DNA from: Polaribacter sp. BM10
GTDB taxonomy: Bacteria; Bacteroidota; Bacteroidia; Flavobacteriales; Flavobacteriaceae
Length of the DNA: 64,000 nt
Assembly: GCF_002005425.1 (NCBI RefSeq)
Contig: NZ_CP019704.1
Location: forward strand, 1,694,001-1,758,000
Reading direction: 5' to 3'
Part shown: positions 7,915 through 16,238 of the stretch, piece after piece
Layout of the letters: each line of letters begins with the position of its first letter
Numbering within the stretch: position 1 is the stretch's first letter
The notes under the pieces: generated by a model
What the model was told of the DNA's origin: nothing
The model's database searches: none
What the model saw: the letters and a program-made list of their open reading frames with translations, nothing else
Program-made: the position numbers and the translations under genes

Positions 7915-9711
7915 TTAACTTTTTTCTACAACCGGTAATTCAACAGAAATTGTAGTTCCTTCTCCTATTGTAGATTCGATTAGAAATTTTCCGTTCATCA
8001 TTCGAATTCTAGCTTCTATTTGATTTAAACCTAAACCATCTTTATTTGTTACCTTATTTTTATCAAAACCAACTCCATCATCTGTAATTTGAAAACATAA
8101 ATTTTTGTCTTTCTCGTAAAGGGTAATTAAAGTATAACTCGCTTTACTGTGCTTTAAAATATTATTTACAAACTCTTGAATAATATTATAAATTTTAATT
8201 TCAAAATCTTGATGATATCTTCGTAAACCCGAAATATCTGTATCAATTTGCAGTACAGAATTAGAGTATTTTGTAGCGATGTCTTTAATAGCAAAGTTTA
8301 ATCCAAATTTTAATAAAACCGATGAAACCAATGTATGCGATAAATCTCTAATTTTTTGAGAAGCTTCTGCAATAATATTTTGTGTTTTGTCTATTTCTAA
8401 AGGAATATCTCCTTTAAACAATGGTTTGGTCGCCATTAAGTGCAAGTTAGCAGATGAAAGTAAAGCACTTACACTATCATGTAAAGTTTCTGCTATTTCT
8501 TTACGTTCTGTTTCTTTACCATCTATGGTTGCGTTTAATATTCTTGCTTGAGATTCAGATTTTAATTTTTCTATATTTTGATTCTGAATTAATTGTGTTT
8601 GAGATAATTTAAGCCTTAAGTTTTTCTGCTTTAGTTTATAGAGATTCAAAAAATACACTAAAGAAATCATTACAATAAAACTACCAATTCCAAAAAACCA
8701 AAAAGTTTTCTGATCCTTTAATCTTTTGTTTTCTTCTTCTTTTCTCCCTAATTCCTTACCCTTACTATAATCATATTTATAGGCTAACTCATCTATCATA
8801 CCTTTATATTCTTTATAACGTAAGCTGTCCTTTATTTCGTAAGAAATTAATTGAAACTCATAAGCTTTGTAATCTTTTAATTTAAACATAGAATAAGCTA
8901 TGTTTTCATACATTGCTTCTTTAAATTGTGTGGCTAAATTTGAATTATCATTCTCAATTAAGTCTAACGCTTTTTTATAGTTTTCTTTAGCTTTAGCAAA
9001 AGCTTCTTTATATATATAAATGTTAGCCAAATTACTTATAGCAGCTGCTTCTGACATTTTATTATTTTGCGACCGATGAATATCAATTGCTTTTAATGCG
9101 AAGTTCTTTGCTAACTCAAATTCTGAATTAACACTGTAAATTCCGGATAAATTACTATAAGCTTTTGCTTTAAACTTTTCAACTTCTGCGTTACTTAAAG
9201 TATTTTCATTAATTAAAATATTATAATAGTACTTAGCACTATCAGCAAACTTTTCATTTCCTTTTTCTAAACTAATATTTTGATATACACTACCTATTTG
9301 GAGGTTAGTTTTACTACGTATTAACTTATTGCTAAGGGTAATATTCTCTCTAGAATCTATTAAAGAAGAACTATCTATGGTTTTAAGAACATTTTTATAA
9401 AAAGAAATTGCCTTATTATATTTTCTTGATTTTGCAAACGCCTCTGCCATTATTGCATTTACCTCAATGTATATATTTAAATCGTTGTTTTTTGAAAGGT
9501 CTAAAATTTCATAACCTTGTTTAATTATCTCTAAAAAATTTTCATCCGTTTTTATTTTTTTAAAAACTTTAAACTTAGTTTGAAGGATTGAATCATTTTT
9601 TTTTACAAAAAGAGAAACAGTTGTATTAACTGTTTCTCTTTTTTCTGCATAAATACTTATCTCAAGTAATAGAAACAAATACAAAAATAAATTGAAATAT
9701 TTAATATTCAT
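7915..9711 (-). CDS. TPR-containing sensor histidine kinase (NarL-partner type)
   Basis: 598 residues. A signal peptide or first membrane helix is followed by a periplasmic region with several TPR-like helical repeats (about residues 60-330). A membrane helix lies at about 338-358, with a short coiled coil after it. The kinase core is HisKA_3 type: the phospho-acceptor is H411 in ETLHDSVSALL. The HATPase domain ends the protein (NNILKHSKAS, then DDGVGFD and GLGLNQIEARI). Such kinases phosphorylate LuxR-type regulators. Here the lipoprotein gene lies 9 bases upstream and a matching regulator lies further upstream on the same strand, so the three probably form one signalling unit. Confidence 0.9.
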   Translation of the reverse strand: MNIKYFNLFLYLFLLLEISIYAEKRETVNTTVSLFVKKNDSILQTKFKVFKKIKTDENFLEIIKQGYEILDLSKNNDLNIYIEVNAIMAEAFAKSRKYNKAISFYKNVLKTIDSSSLIDSRENITLSNKLIRSKTNLQIGSVYQNISLEKGNEKFADSAKYYYNILINENTLSNAEVEKFKAKAYSNLSGIYSVNSEFELAKNFALKAIDIHRSQNNKMSEAAAISNLANIYIYKEAFAKAKENYKKALDLIENDNSNLATQFKEAMYENIAYSMFKLKDYKAYEFQLISYEIKDSLRYKEYKGMIDELAYKYDYSKGKELGRKEEENKRLKDQKTFWFFGIGSFIVMISLVYFLNLYKLKQKNLRLKLSQTQLIQNQNIEKLKSESQARILNATIDGKETERKEIAETLHDSVSALLSSANLHLMATKPLFKGDIPLEIDKTQNIIAEASQKIRDLSHTLVSSVLLKFGLNFAIKDIATKYSNSVLQIDTDISGLRRYHQDFEIKIYNIIQEFVNNILKHSKASYTLITLYEKDKNLCFQITDDGVGFDKNKVTNKDGLGLNQIEARIRMMNGKFLIESTIGEGTTISVELPVVEKS

Positions 9712-9720
9712 CTAAATTAA

Positions 9721-10404
9721 TTACATATCAACCAATACCCTTGGTGTTCTTGATACTCGCATCGACTCCTGTGAACTCTTCGATTCCAATATATTAACAA
9801 AATGATTTACAAAATCAATCCTTAGAACTTCACCTTCTAATTTAGTGAAATTTCTAGAATAAATTGTTTCAGAAGATTTTCCTTTTTCTAAGTGAATTTC
9901 ATAAATACTAGTCTCTTCATTGTAAATAAAATCTACAGTAGTTTGATTTTTTACCGTAAAATCTAAATCATAAGTACCGTCTTCATTACTTGTAATGCTA
10001 TATTCTGATAAAAATGTATCATCTAAATTTTTTTTAGCCATTTCAATATTATCATCAATAATACTAATATTAGATGTTTTATTAGATCTAGTATCTACAA
10101 AACCAATACTTAATTCTTGATCGTCTATTAATAATTCTTTAGATTGTTTTTTACTTGCTTGGTTATCAGATTCATAAAAATGAAATTCATTTTTATTTGT
10201 TTCTTCGTTTTTAAATGCTTGTGTTTTTACATTTTCATCAACATCTAAATCAATAGAATAAGCACCGGTAGCGTCTCTTTTTATCTTATAAGATTTAAGT
10301 GCATTTTCACTTTCTTCTACAGGTAAAATACTCTCGTTCGAAGAACATGCTGATAATGTTAATACTGCTACAACAACTAATGATGCTAATTTTTTAATTT
10401 TCAT
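9721..10404 (-). CDS. Lipoprotein with two related repeats, part of the signalling cluster
   Basis: 227 residues. A lipoprotein signal peptide ends at LTLSACSSN (Cys near residue 20). The mature part contains two similar units: one around residues 47-78 (YSIDLDVDE...EETNKNEFHFYE) and another around 146-180 (YDLDFTVKN...EETSIYEIHLEKG). Each is beta-rich and acidic. I do not recognise a named domain. It sits between the LuxR-type regulator and the TPR kinase with only 9 bases to the kinase. It may therefore be the ligand-sensing or target component of that system, but this is inferred from position only. Confidence 0.75.
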   Translation of the reverse strand: MKIKKLASLVVVAVLTLSACSSNESILPVEESENALKSYKIKRDATGAYSIDLDVDENVKTQAFKNEETNKNEFHFYESDNQASKKQSKELLIDDQELSIGFVDTRSNKTSNISIIDDNIEMAKKNLDDTFLSEYSITSNEDGTYDLDFTVKNQTTVDFIYNEETSIYEIHLEKGKSSETIYSRNFTKLEGEVLRIDFVNHFVNILESKSSQESMRVSRTPRVLVDM

Positions 10405-10570
10405 AATAATGGAATTCTTGAGGTTTGTTTTAAGTTAAGTTGGGTAATTGGGGGATTGGTAATATTGAAAGGACAACAATGTACACAAATAAATTAGTGC
10501 TTATGTTTTTGGGGGAATGCAAATTAAGTTTAGTTTTTAGGGGCTGTTTTAAACTTAAAAAAGTTATAGG

Positions 10571-11236
10571 CTATACTAACTTATATTTAACTGCATACAT
10601 TGCTAATCCTACTGAATTTTTTACATTTAATTTTTTTAATAATTTTTTTCTATATGACTCTACTGTGTGATGACTAATATGCATTTTATCTGCAATTTCA
10701 CTAGTACTTAATTCTTTTGTGACTAATTTTAATACACTTATTTCTCTTTCTGTTAAAGACTCAAATAAAAAGTCTTCTGGCATATCTCCTTTTCTATTAT
10801 TTTGACCAGAAAAAGACTTTAAAAGCTCTTCTTGTATATCATTACTAAAATATTGCTCGTCATTTGCTACTGCTTTAATTGCTTTTACAATATGTACGCC
10901 AGCATTATTTTTAGAGATATAACCTCTTGCGCCTAGATTTAATACTTCTTGTACAATCTTAACATCATCGTAACTAGAAAGTACAATTACCTTTTGATCT
11001 ATTTTGTTTTCGTTAAAATATTTTAAAACATCAAAACCATCTAAAACAGGCATCGTAATATCTAATATTAAAACATCGGCATGATTCTCTTTTTTACTAA
11101 ACCAATCAATTACTTCTTGACCAGTTAAAGAATAATCTCGAATTTCGATATCTTTATCTGTATTTATTACAGCGATGATTCCTTCTATTAAAATCTTATG
11201 ATCATCTGCTACGTGAACGTGTATTTTATCTTTCAT
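10571..11236 (-). CDS. LuxR/NarL-type response regulator
   Basis: 221 residues. The receiver domain (residues 5-122) has the acidic pair D11/D12, the phospho-acceptor D59 in VLILDITMP and a conserved lysine near residue 109. The C-terminal HTH_LuxR domain (about 157-216) contains LTEREISVLKLVTKELSTSEIADKM and the recognition helix ISHHTVESYRKKL. The partner is presumably the TPR kinase two genes downstream. The region upstream of its ATG holds two perfect 16-bp palindromes plus a degenerate third, good candidates for its own operator. About 166 bases separate it from the lipoprotein gene, so that gene may have an extra promoter. Confidence 0.93.
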   Translation of the reverse strand: MKDKIHVHVADDHKILIEGIIAVINTDKDIEIRDYSLTGQEVIDWFSKKENHADVLILDITMPVLDGFDVLKYFNENKIDQKVIVLSSYDDVKIVQEVLNLGARGYISKNNAGVHIVKAIKAVANDEQYFSNDIQEELLKSFSGQNNRKGDMPEDFLFESLTEREISVLKLVTKELSTSEIADKMHISHHTVESYRKKLLKKLNVKNSVGLAMYAVKYKLV

Positions 11237-11278
11237 TATTTATGCTACAAATTTAAATTAGAAATAGTTAGTAGACAA

Positions 11279-11342
11279 TCCCTGAAAACAGTGAATTTTA
11301 ACTATCCCTGAATTCAGGGATGTATGTCCCTGAATTCAGGGA
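11279..11342 (-). promoter_or_regulatory. Palindromic operator cluster upstream of the LuxR-type regulator
   Basis: TCCCTGAATTCAGGGA, a perfect 16-bp dyad, occurs at 11305-11320 and again at 11327-11342, with centres 22 bp apart (two helical turns). A third copy at 11279-11294 matches 13 of 16 positions. The nearest edge is 42 bases upstream of the regulator ATG. Dimers of a LuxR-type regulator would fit such sites, so autoregulation is likely but not shown. Confidence 0.6.
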
Positions 11343-11470
11343 TGTACACAAGTTAAACAACTGCAAAAGAGATATTTAAAAAACTATATAATTGGTTAGA
11401 AAGTTAACTTTTTAAAATTAAAAAAATGAATGATTTATTTAAAAAAACGGATTTTAAATTAGGTCATAAA

Positions 11471-11499
11471 AAAACCGAGAATAAATCTCGGTTTTTTTT
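11471..11499. terminator. Bidirectional terminator downstream of the DUF4293 gene
   Basis: The 10-bp perfect stem AAAACCGAGA/TCTCGGTTTT has a 5-nt loop and a T run on either strand. It lies 28 bases after the DUF4293 stop. Confidence 0.8.
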
Positions 11500-11526
11500 C
11501 GCACTAAATATACTAAGATGTTAGTT

Positions 11527-11958
11527 TTATCGCAATCTATCTACAGATTTTACAAGATCTTCATCCTTCTTTATAGCTTTATTTGCCAAAACAACAAGCA
11601 AAATAGCTAAAACTGGTATAAACATCCCAATACCTTTCTCTGAAACAGAAGCTTCTCCAGGTAAAGTTAGAGATACATAAATCAATAATCCTAATAAAAT
11701 AAGGTTTATCAAAATTGTTACACGACCAATTACAAATTGTAATTTTCTATTTTTAAATATAAAAATAGCTACAAAAGACAATATAGCCGATACTAGAAAT
11801 AAAACAGGGATAACCTTTAAAAGAAAAGATTCACTATTTAATAAATCCATAGCGAAGATATCTTTTTTTATAGATTTCCACAAATTAAAAACAAAAATTA
11901 ATACTCCAGAAATTATTGAAGCTAAAAATAAATATACACTTTGTATTCTTTGTATCAT
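11527..11958 (-). CDS. DUF4293 family membrane protein
   Basis: 143 residues with four predicted membrane helices: residues about 7-27, 43-66, 74-97 and 105-122. It opens with MIQRIQSVYLFLA, the typical N-terminus of DUF4293 proteins. These are almost always found next to rho in Flavobacteriaceae, as here, where the two are divergent. The function is unknown. The charged C-terminal tail (KKDEDLVKSVDRLR) is probably cytoplasmic. It has its own promoter and terminator, so it is monocistronic. Confidence 0.85.
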   Translation of the reverse strand: MIQRIQSVYLFLASIISGVLIFVFNLWKSIKKDIFAMDLLNSESFLLKVIPVLFLVSAILSFVAIFIFKNRKLQFVIGRVTILINLILLGLLIYVSLTLPGEASVSEKGIGMFIPVLAILLVVLANKAIKKDEDLVKSVDRLR

Positions 11959-11976
11959 TTGTTATTTCTATTGCAA

Positions 11977-11984
11977 CAAAAGTA
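11977..11984 (-). promoter_or_regulatory. -7 promoter element of the DUF4293 gene
   Basis: On the minus strand TACTTTTG matches TAnnTTTG perfectly and lies 18 bases upstream of the ATG, predicting a short leader. Confidence 0.5.
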
Positions 11985-12030
11985 TACATTCTTTTTTAAT
12001 AAAGAAAACCTAAAACTAAAAAAAAAAGCA

Positions 12031-12038
12031 TATATTTG
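12031..12038 (+). promoter_or_regulatory. -7 promoter element of rho
   Basis: TATATTTG matches TAnnTTTG perfectly. It lies 122 bases before the rho ATG, so transcripts starting a few bases downstream carry a leader of roughly 115 nt. Confidence 0.55.
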
Positions 12039-12061
12039 TTACATAGTAACCGCACAACAAG

Positions 12062-12088
12062 GCTAAAAAGTAGAACTATACTTTTAGC
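12062..12088 (+). promoter_or_regulatory. rho: Hairpin in the rho 5' leader
   Basis: The left arm (12062-12072) and right arm (12079-12088) form a 10-bp stem of the type GCTAAAA-GTA/TACTTTTAGC, with one bulged A and a 6-nt loop. There is no T tract directly after it, so it is not a standard terminator. rho is autoregulated through its leader in other bacteria, which makes this a candidate control element. Confidence 0.4.
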
Positions 12089-12160
12089 TCCATTCAAAAA
12101 AAACGCACATCTTACAATACAAATTTAAGATCCAAAAAAATTTAACTTAACAATTTTAGA

Positions 12161-13861
12161 ATGTTCGAAATCTCAGAACTAAAAGCAAAAACTCTTGCTG
12201 AATTACAAAATGTTGCCAAATCTATTGGTTTAACAAAAACTAGTCAGTTAAAAAAATTAGACCTAGTTTATCAAATTTTAGACACACAAGCAGCCAATCC
12301 TACTAAAGCAAAGGCTGCCGTTTCACCTAAAAAGGAAAATGTAGAAAAAACAGAAAAACCTAAAAGAAAACGTGTAACTAAAAAAGCTGTTGCTTCTGAA
12401 AAAGTTAATACCGAAGAAAGCACTGCTAAAACGGAAGAAAAAAATACTGAAGCAGTAACAAAAGAAAGAGCTAAACCAAATCCTAAACCTCAGAAAAAGC
12501 CAGTAGCTAAAAAAGAAGTTAAGGTAGAAGATACTGCTAAAGAAAATGTTGCTCCTAAGAAAAATGTTGTAAGCAAAAAGGAAGATAAAACAGAAACCAA
12601 AACTGTGAATCAGCCAAATAAACCGCAACATAACAGAAACAACAATCAACCAAACAATAAGCAAAAAAATAACAATAGAGATAAAAACTCTAATAGAAAT
12701 AACGGTAATAAGTCGAACAATAGATACAGAGATCCTGATTTTGAATTCGACGGGATAATAGAAAGTGAAGGAGTTTTAGAAATGATGCCTGATGGTTATG
12801 GTTTCTTAAGATCTTCTGACTATAATTATTTATCGTCTCCTGATGATATTTATGTTTCTCAATCTCAAATTAAATTATTTGGTTTAAAAACTGGTGACAC
12901 AGTAAGAGGAAATGTTAGACCACCAAAAGAGGGTGAAAAATATTTTCCTTTAATTAGAGTTTCTAAAATAAATGGATTAAATCCAAATATTGTTAGAGAC
13001 CGTGTTTCTTTTGAACATTTAACGCCTTTATTTCCTCAAGAGAAATTCAATTTAGCAGAAAAAGGAAGCTCTTTATCTACAAGAATTATCGATTTATTTT
13101 CTCCGATAGGAAAAGGACAACGTGGTATGATTGTAGCACAACCTAAAACAGGTAAAACGATGCTTTTAAAGGATGTTGCCAATGCAATTGCAGCTAATCA
13201 TCCAGAAGTATATCAAATTGTTTTACTGATTGATGAGCGTCCGGAAGAAGTTACAGACATGAAACGTAATGTTCGTGGTGAAGTTGTTGCTTCAACTTTT
13301 GATGAACCAGCAGACAAACACGTTAAAGTTGCCAATATTGTTTTAGAAAAAGCAAAACGATTGGTAGAATGTGGTCATGATGTTGTAATTCTTTTAGATT
13401 CTATTACTCGTTTAGCTAGAGCTTACAATACGGTTGCTCCTGCCTCTGGAAAAATACTTTCTGGTGGTATTGATGCAAATGCATTACACAAGCCAAAAAG
13501 ATTCTTTGGCGCTGCAAGAAACATAGAAAATGGTGGTTCTTTAACTATTATTGCTACTGCTCTTACAGAAACAGGTTCTAAAATGGATGAAGTAATTTTC
13601 GAAGAGTTTAAAGGAACTGGTAACATGGAACTTCAATTAGATAGAAATATTTCTAATAGAAGAATTTATCCTGCAATCGACTTGATTAAATCTTCTACAA
13701 GAAGAGATGATTTATTATTAGATGCGCAAACTGTTCAAAGAATGTGGGTGTTAAGAAAATACTTAGCAGACATGAATCCTATTGAAGCAATGGAATTTAT
13801 AAATGACAGAATTAAGTTCTCTAAAAATAATGAAGAATTCTTAATATCTATGAACGGATAA
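12161..13861 (+). CDS. rho: Transcription termination factor Rho, with large disordered insertion
   Basis: 566 residues, about 150 longer than E. coli Rho. The N-terminal SAP-like Rho_N part (residues 1-45) is followed by a Lys/Glu/Pro then Asn/Arg-rich low-complexity insertion (about 50-190), as is usual in Bacteroidota. The RNA-binding cold-shock-like domain follows ([20 protein letters not shown]). Then comes the hexameric ATPase: Walker A PKTGKT at residues 328-333, Walker [17 protein letters not shown], the Q-loop region and the R-loop [11 protein letters not shown]. It terminates untranslated transcripts as an RNA-dependent ring ATPase. The gene has its own promoter, a long leader with a hairpin and a terminator behind it. 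Confidence 0.97.
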   Translation: MFEISELKAKTLAELQNVAKSIGLTKTSQLKKLDLVYQILDTQAANPTKAKAAVSPKKENVEKTEKPKRKRVTKKAVASEKVNTEESTAKTEEKNTEAVTKERAKPNPKPQKKPVAKKEVKVEDTAKENVAPKKNVVSKKEDKTETKTVNQPNKPQHNRNNNQPNNKQKNNNRDKNSNRNNGNKSNNRYRDPDFEFDGIIESEGVLEMMPDGYGFLRSSDYNYLSSPDDIYVSQSQIKLFGLKTGDTVRGNVRPPKEGEKYFPLIRVSKINGLNPNIVRDRVSFEHLTPLFPQEKFNLAEKGSSLSTRIIDLFSPIGKGQRGMIVAQPKTGKTMLLKDVANAIAANHPEVYQIVLLIDERPEEVTDMKRNVRGEVVASTFDEPADKHVKVANIVLEKAKRLVECGHDVVILLDSITRLARAYNTVAPASGKILSGGIDANALHKPKRFFGAARNIENGGSLTIIATALTETGSKMDEVIFEEFKGTGNMELQLDRNISNRRIYPAIDLIKSSTRRDDLLLDAQTVQRMWVLRKYLADMNPIEAMEFINDRIKFSKNNEEFLISMNG

Positions 13862-13886
13862 GAATTAAAACTTATAAATAAATTAA

Positions 13887-13921
13887 AACACCCTTCTTAA
13901 CTTTTAGATGGGTGTTTTTTT
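13887..13921 (+). terminator. Terminator of rho
   Basis: ACACCC and GGGTGT pair around a loop of about 18 nt and are followed by seven T residues, 25 bases after the rho stop. Confidence 0.7.
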
Positions 13922-13949
13922 GTACTCAAATTATTTAGTAAGCACAAAA

Positions 13950-13980
13950 AAAACCGTTCAAAGCTAATTGAACGGTTTTT
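13950..13980. terminator. Bidirectional terminator between rho and ppiD
   Basis: A perfect 12-bp stem (13950-13961 with 13968-13979, core ACCGTTCAA/TTGAACGGT) has a 6-nt loop. It is flanked by A and T runs. It lies 25 bases past the ppiD stop and probably mainly serves that gene. Confidence 0.85.
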
Positions 13981-14004
13981 AATATTATCTAAGTATACTT
14001 GCTC

Positions 14005-16128
14005 TTAATTAGAAACATACATGTTAGCTCTATTATCTTCTATATCGCTAGCTTTTTTAATTGCTTCATAAATCTTAAAAGTTAATCTCTTTCTAGATTC
14101 AGCAATCTTTTTTCTATTAGCTTCATAGTTTGGTAAAGCCGTTGGTAATTCCCTTTTATTTAATTCAAAAGAAAATACACCTCTATTACCTTCTATACCT
14201 TTGTATAATTGCTTTTCTTTAGCACCATACATTGCACCAACTACCTTAGGCTCTACTCCTACACCAGAAAGTGAAGAGTTTTTAAGATCTACATTTGTAG
14301 CTGTTCTTACAGTTGTATTATTTGCTTTTGCAATTTCCTCTAAAGAACTTCCGTTTAATTTTTCTGAAATTAAAGCCGCTTTCTTTTTATTAGTTAAAAT
14401 TGGTCTTACTCTGTTAATTGCTTTTTCAACTGGCATTAATCCTTTTTCTGTTTCTGCTGTTACCACTGCAACTACATAACTACCTTCTAAATCGAAACGT
14501 TTAAAACTACCAACTTCAGAATCTCCGCTAAATGCCCAAGAAACAATTTGTCTTTGGTTTCCTAAACCAGGAACATTTTCATCTAACACTTGTAAACCTA
14601 CTGCAGATCTTAAACTATAATTTTTATCTTTAGCTAAAGTAGCATAATCGTCTGTCTTAGAAATTGCTAAAGCAAACTGTTCTGCTTCTTGAAAAACAGC
14701 ATTTTCTGTAGCTTCTGATGGTACTATTTGTTTACCATATGTTACTAATTTTAAAACAGTTTGATTGTTTTTTGTATCATCTACACTAACAACATGGTAA
14801 CCAAAAGGAGTTTCTACTACACCTAAAGATCCTTTTTTGTTTGTAAAACTAAAATCTCTAAAAGCTGGTGTCATTCTATTGTAATTAAACCAATCTAAGT
14901 CTCCGCCTTTTTCTCCAGAAACTTTATCCGAAGAAAATTCTTTTGCTAAATCTGCAAACTTACTTTTTCTTCTTTTAACAACAGTTAATAAACTATCTGC
15001 AAGTTTTTTCGCTTCTTCTTTAGTTCTTGTAACATCTTGTGGCGCTGCTTGAGAACCAACAAAAGGTATTAAAATATGACTAGCTTTTACAGAATCTGGC
15101 ATTTTAGTAACTTCTGTAATTTTAGATATTTTGAAATATCCTTGATCTTTATAAGGACCAAAAACATCACCTTCTTTACCTGCAAAAATATCTTTGGCTA
15201 CTGTTTGATTAACTGACGCATTAAATTTATAACCTAAATCTAAATTAATATCAGAATTATTTTCTTCTAAAAACTCTTTGTATTCAGTAGCATTTTTTAA
15301 ACCTAACCTTTTATCGTTGTTTCTATCTAAAGAATCTTCAATTAAGCTTGCAACATTCTGCTTAATTACAGCTTCATCTTCTGGTGTCGCAAGAATATTG
15401 AACTTAACATAAGAAAGATCTCTAGCTTCTTCTACCTTAAACTGACTTTCATTATCTTTAATGTAAGAAGCAATTTCAGATTTTTTAATTTTAACCAAAC
15501 TATCAGAAATACTGCTGTAAGGTATGTACACAAACTTACCACTTAACTTTGTGTTTTCGATTAAATATTCTGTTTCGCCTTCTTTTAATGAAGCACCTAA
15601 ACCAGCAGTAACTAACTTATTATAAGTATTTGTTTCTGCATTATTTTTTACTTGGTTCATATAACCAGACCAAGCTGCCCACATTTGCTCGTTGTTTGCT
15701 TTTGTATCTGCTAAGAATGTTTTAAACTTTCCTTCATCAAACAAACCAGCCTCGTTTAAAAACTGTGGATTATTTTGAACTGACGGAGAATTGATTACTT
15801 CGTTCCAAACATCTTGCTCACCAACAGTAATACCAGCTTCGTCTAACTGATTTTTATATATTTTTTTTCTTACAATGTTATCCCAAACATTTTTTGCAGC
15901 TTGCATTTCAGAAACTCTACCACCTGTTTGTTGTTTGTATTGCTCTAATTCTTTTGCAAATTCTTGTGTAGAAATAGCTTCTCCGTTCACTTCTCCTACT
16001 TCATTTACTTTACTTGAATTAAAAAAATCTCCTAAAGTAGAAGGATCTAATACAAAAGCAAAAAGTGCTAAACCAATTATGATAATCAAGAACATTGAGC
16101 GTTCTCTAATTTTTGATAAAATTGCCAT
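14005..16128 (-). CDS. PpiD/SurA-type periplasmic peptidyl-prolyl isomerase
   Basis: 707 residues. It has an N-terminal membrane anchor (IIIIGLALFAFVLD, residues 13-30) and a SurA_N-type chaperone region next (VGEVNGEAISTQEFAKELEQ). One parvulin domain around residues 340-450 is clear: ASHILI, a central FADLAKEFSSD, GGDLDWF and TPFGYHVV. It ends with a further helical chaperone part. It should help fold proteins emerging from Sec into the periplasm. PpiD-like length and single anchor favour PpiD over SurA. The gene runs behind the CorC-like, lptC and TPR genes on the same strand, but a 110-base gap with a TATATTCG box suggests its own promoter. Confidence 0.9.
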   Translation of the reverse strand: MAILSKIRERSMFLIIIIGLALFAFVLDPSTLGDFFNSSKVNEVGEVNGEAISTQEFAKELEQYKQQTGGRVSEMQAAKNVWDNIVRKKIYKNQLDEAGITVGEQDVWNEVINSPSVQNNPQFLNEAGLFDEGKFKTFLADTKANNEQMWAAWSGYMNQVKNNAETNTYNKLVTAGLGASLKEGETEYLIENTKLSGKFVYIPYSSISDSLVKIKKSEIASYIKDNESQFKVEEARDLSYVKFNILATPEDEAVIKQNVASLIEDSLDRNNDKRLGLKNATEYKEFLEENNSDINLDLGYKFNASVNQTVAKDIFAGKEGDVFGPYKDQGYFKISKITEVTKMPDSVKASHILIPFVGSQAAPQDVTRTKEEAKKLADSLLTVVKRRKSKFADLAKEFSSDKVSGEKGGDLDWFNYNRMTPAFRDFSFTNKKGSLGVVETPFGYHVVSVDDTKNNQTVLKLVTYGKQIVPSEATENAVFQEAEQFALAISKTDDYATLAKDKNYSLRSAVGLQVLDENVPGLGNQRQIVSWAFSGDSEVGSFKRFDLEGSYVVAVVTAETEKGLMPVEKAINRVRPILTNKKKAALISEKLNGSSLEEIAKANNTTVRTATNVDLKNSSLSGVGVEPKVVGAMYGAKEKQLYKGIEGNRGVFSFELNKRELPTALPNYEANRKKIAESRKRLTFKIYEAIKKASDIEDNRANMYVSN

Positions 16129-16238
16129 ACGTTTTTATTTATTTTCAGTGGGCGAATATACGATTTGGGTTTTAATATTGCAACCCATTTTAAACTAAAT
16201 AAACAGTTAATAGCAAGTAATGCAGTAAGTAGTATTAA

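Noticed and set aside
10440..10670. Plus-strand ORF over the intergenic region and end of the LuxR-type gene.
   Set aside because: It overlaps the conserved HTH-coding end in antisense and has unlikely composition. The intergenic part is better read as promoter region for the lipoprotein and kinase.
11426..11527. Small plus-strand ORF of about 33 codons (MNDLFKKTDFKLGHK...) in the gap between the DUF4293 and LuxR-type genes.
   Set aside because: Its second half runs through the perfect terminator stem at 11471-11495 and no promoter is clear. It is probably chance in AT-rich DNA.
12323..12664. Minus-strand ORF rich in Phe and Ile opposite the 5' part of rho.
   Set aside because: It mirrors the Lys/Asn-rich low-complexity part of Rho and has no recognisable protein features.
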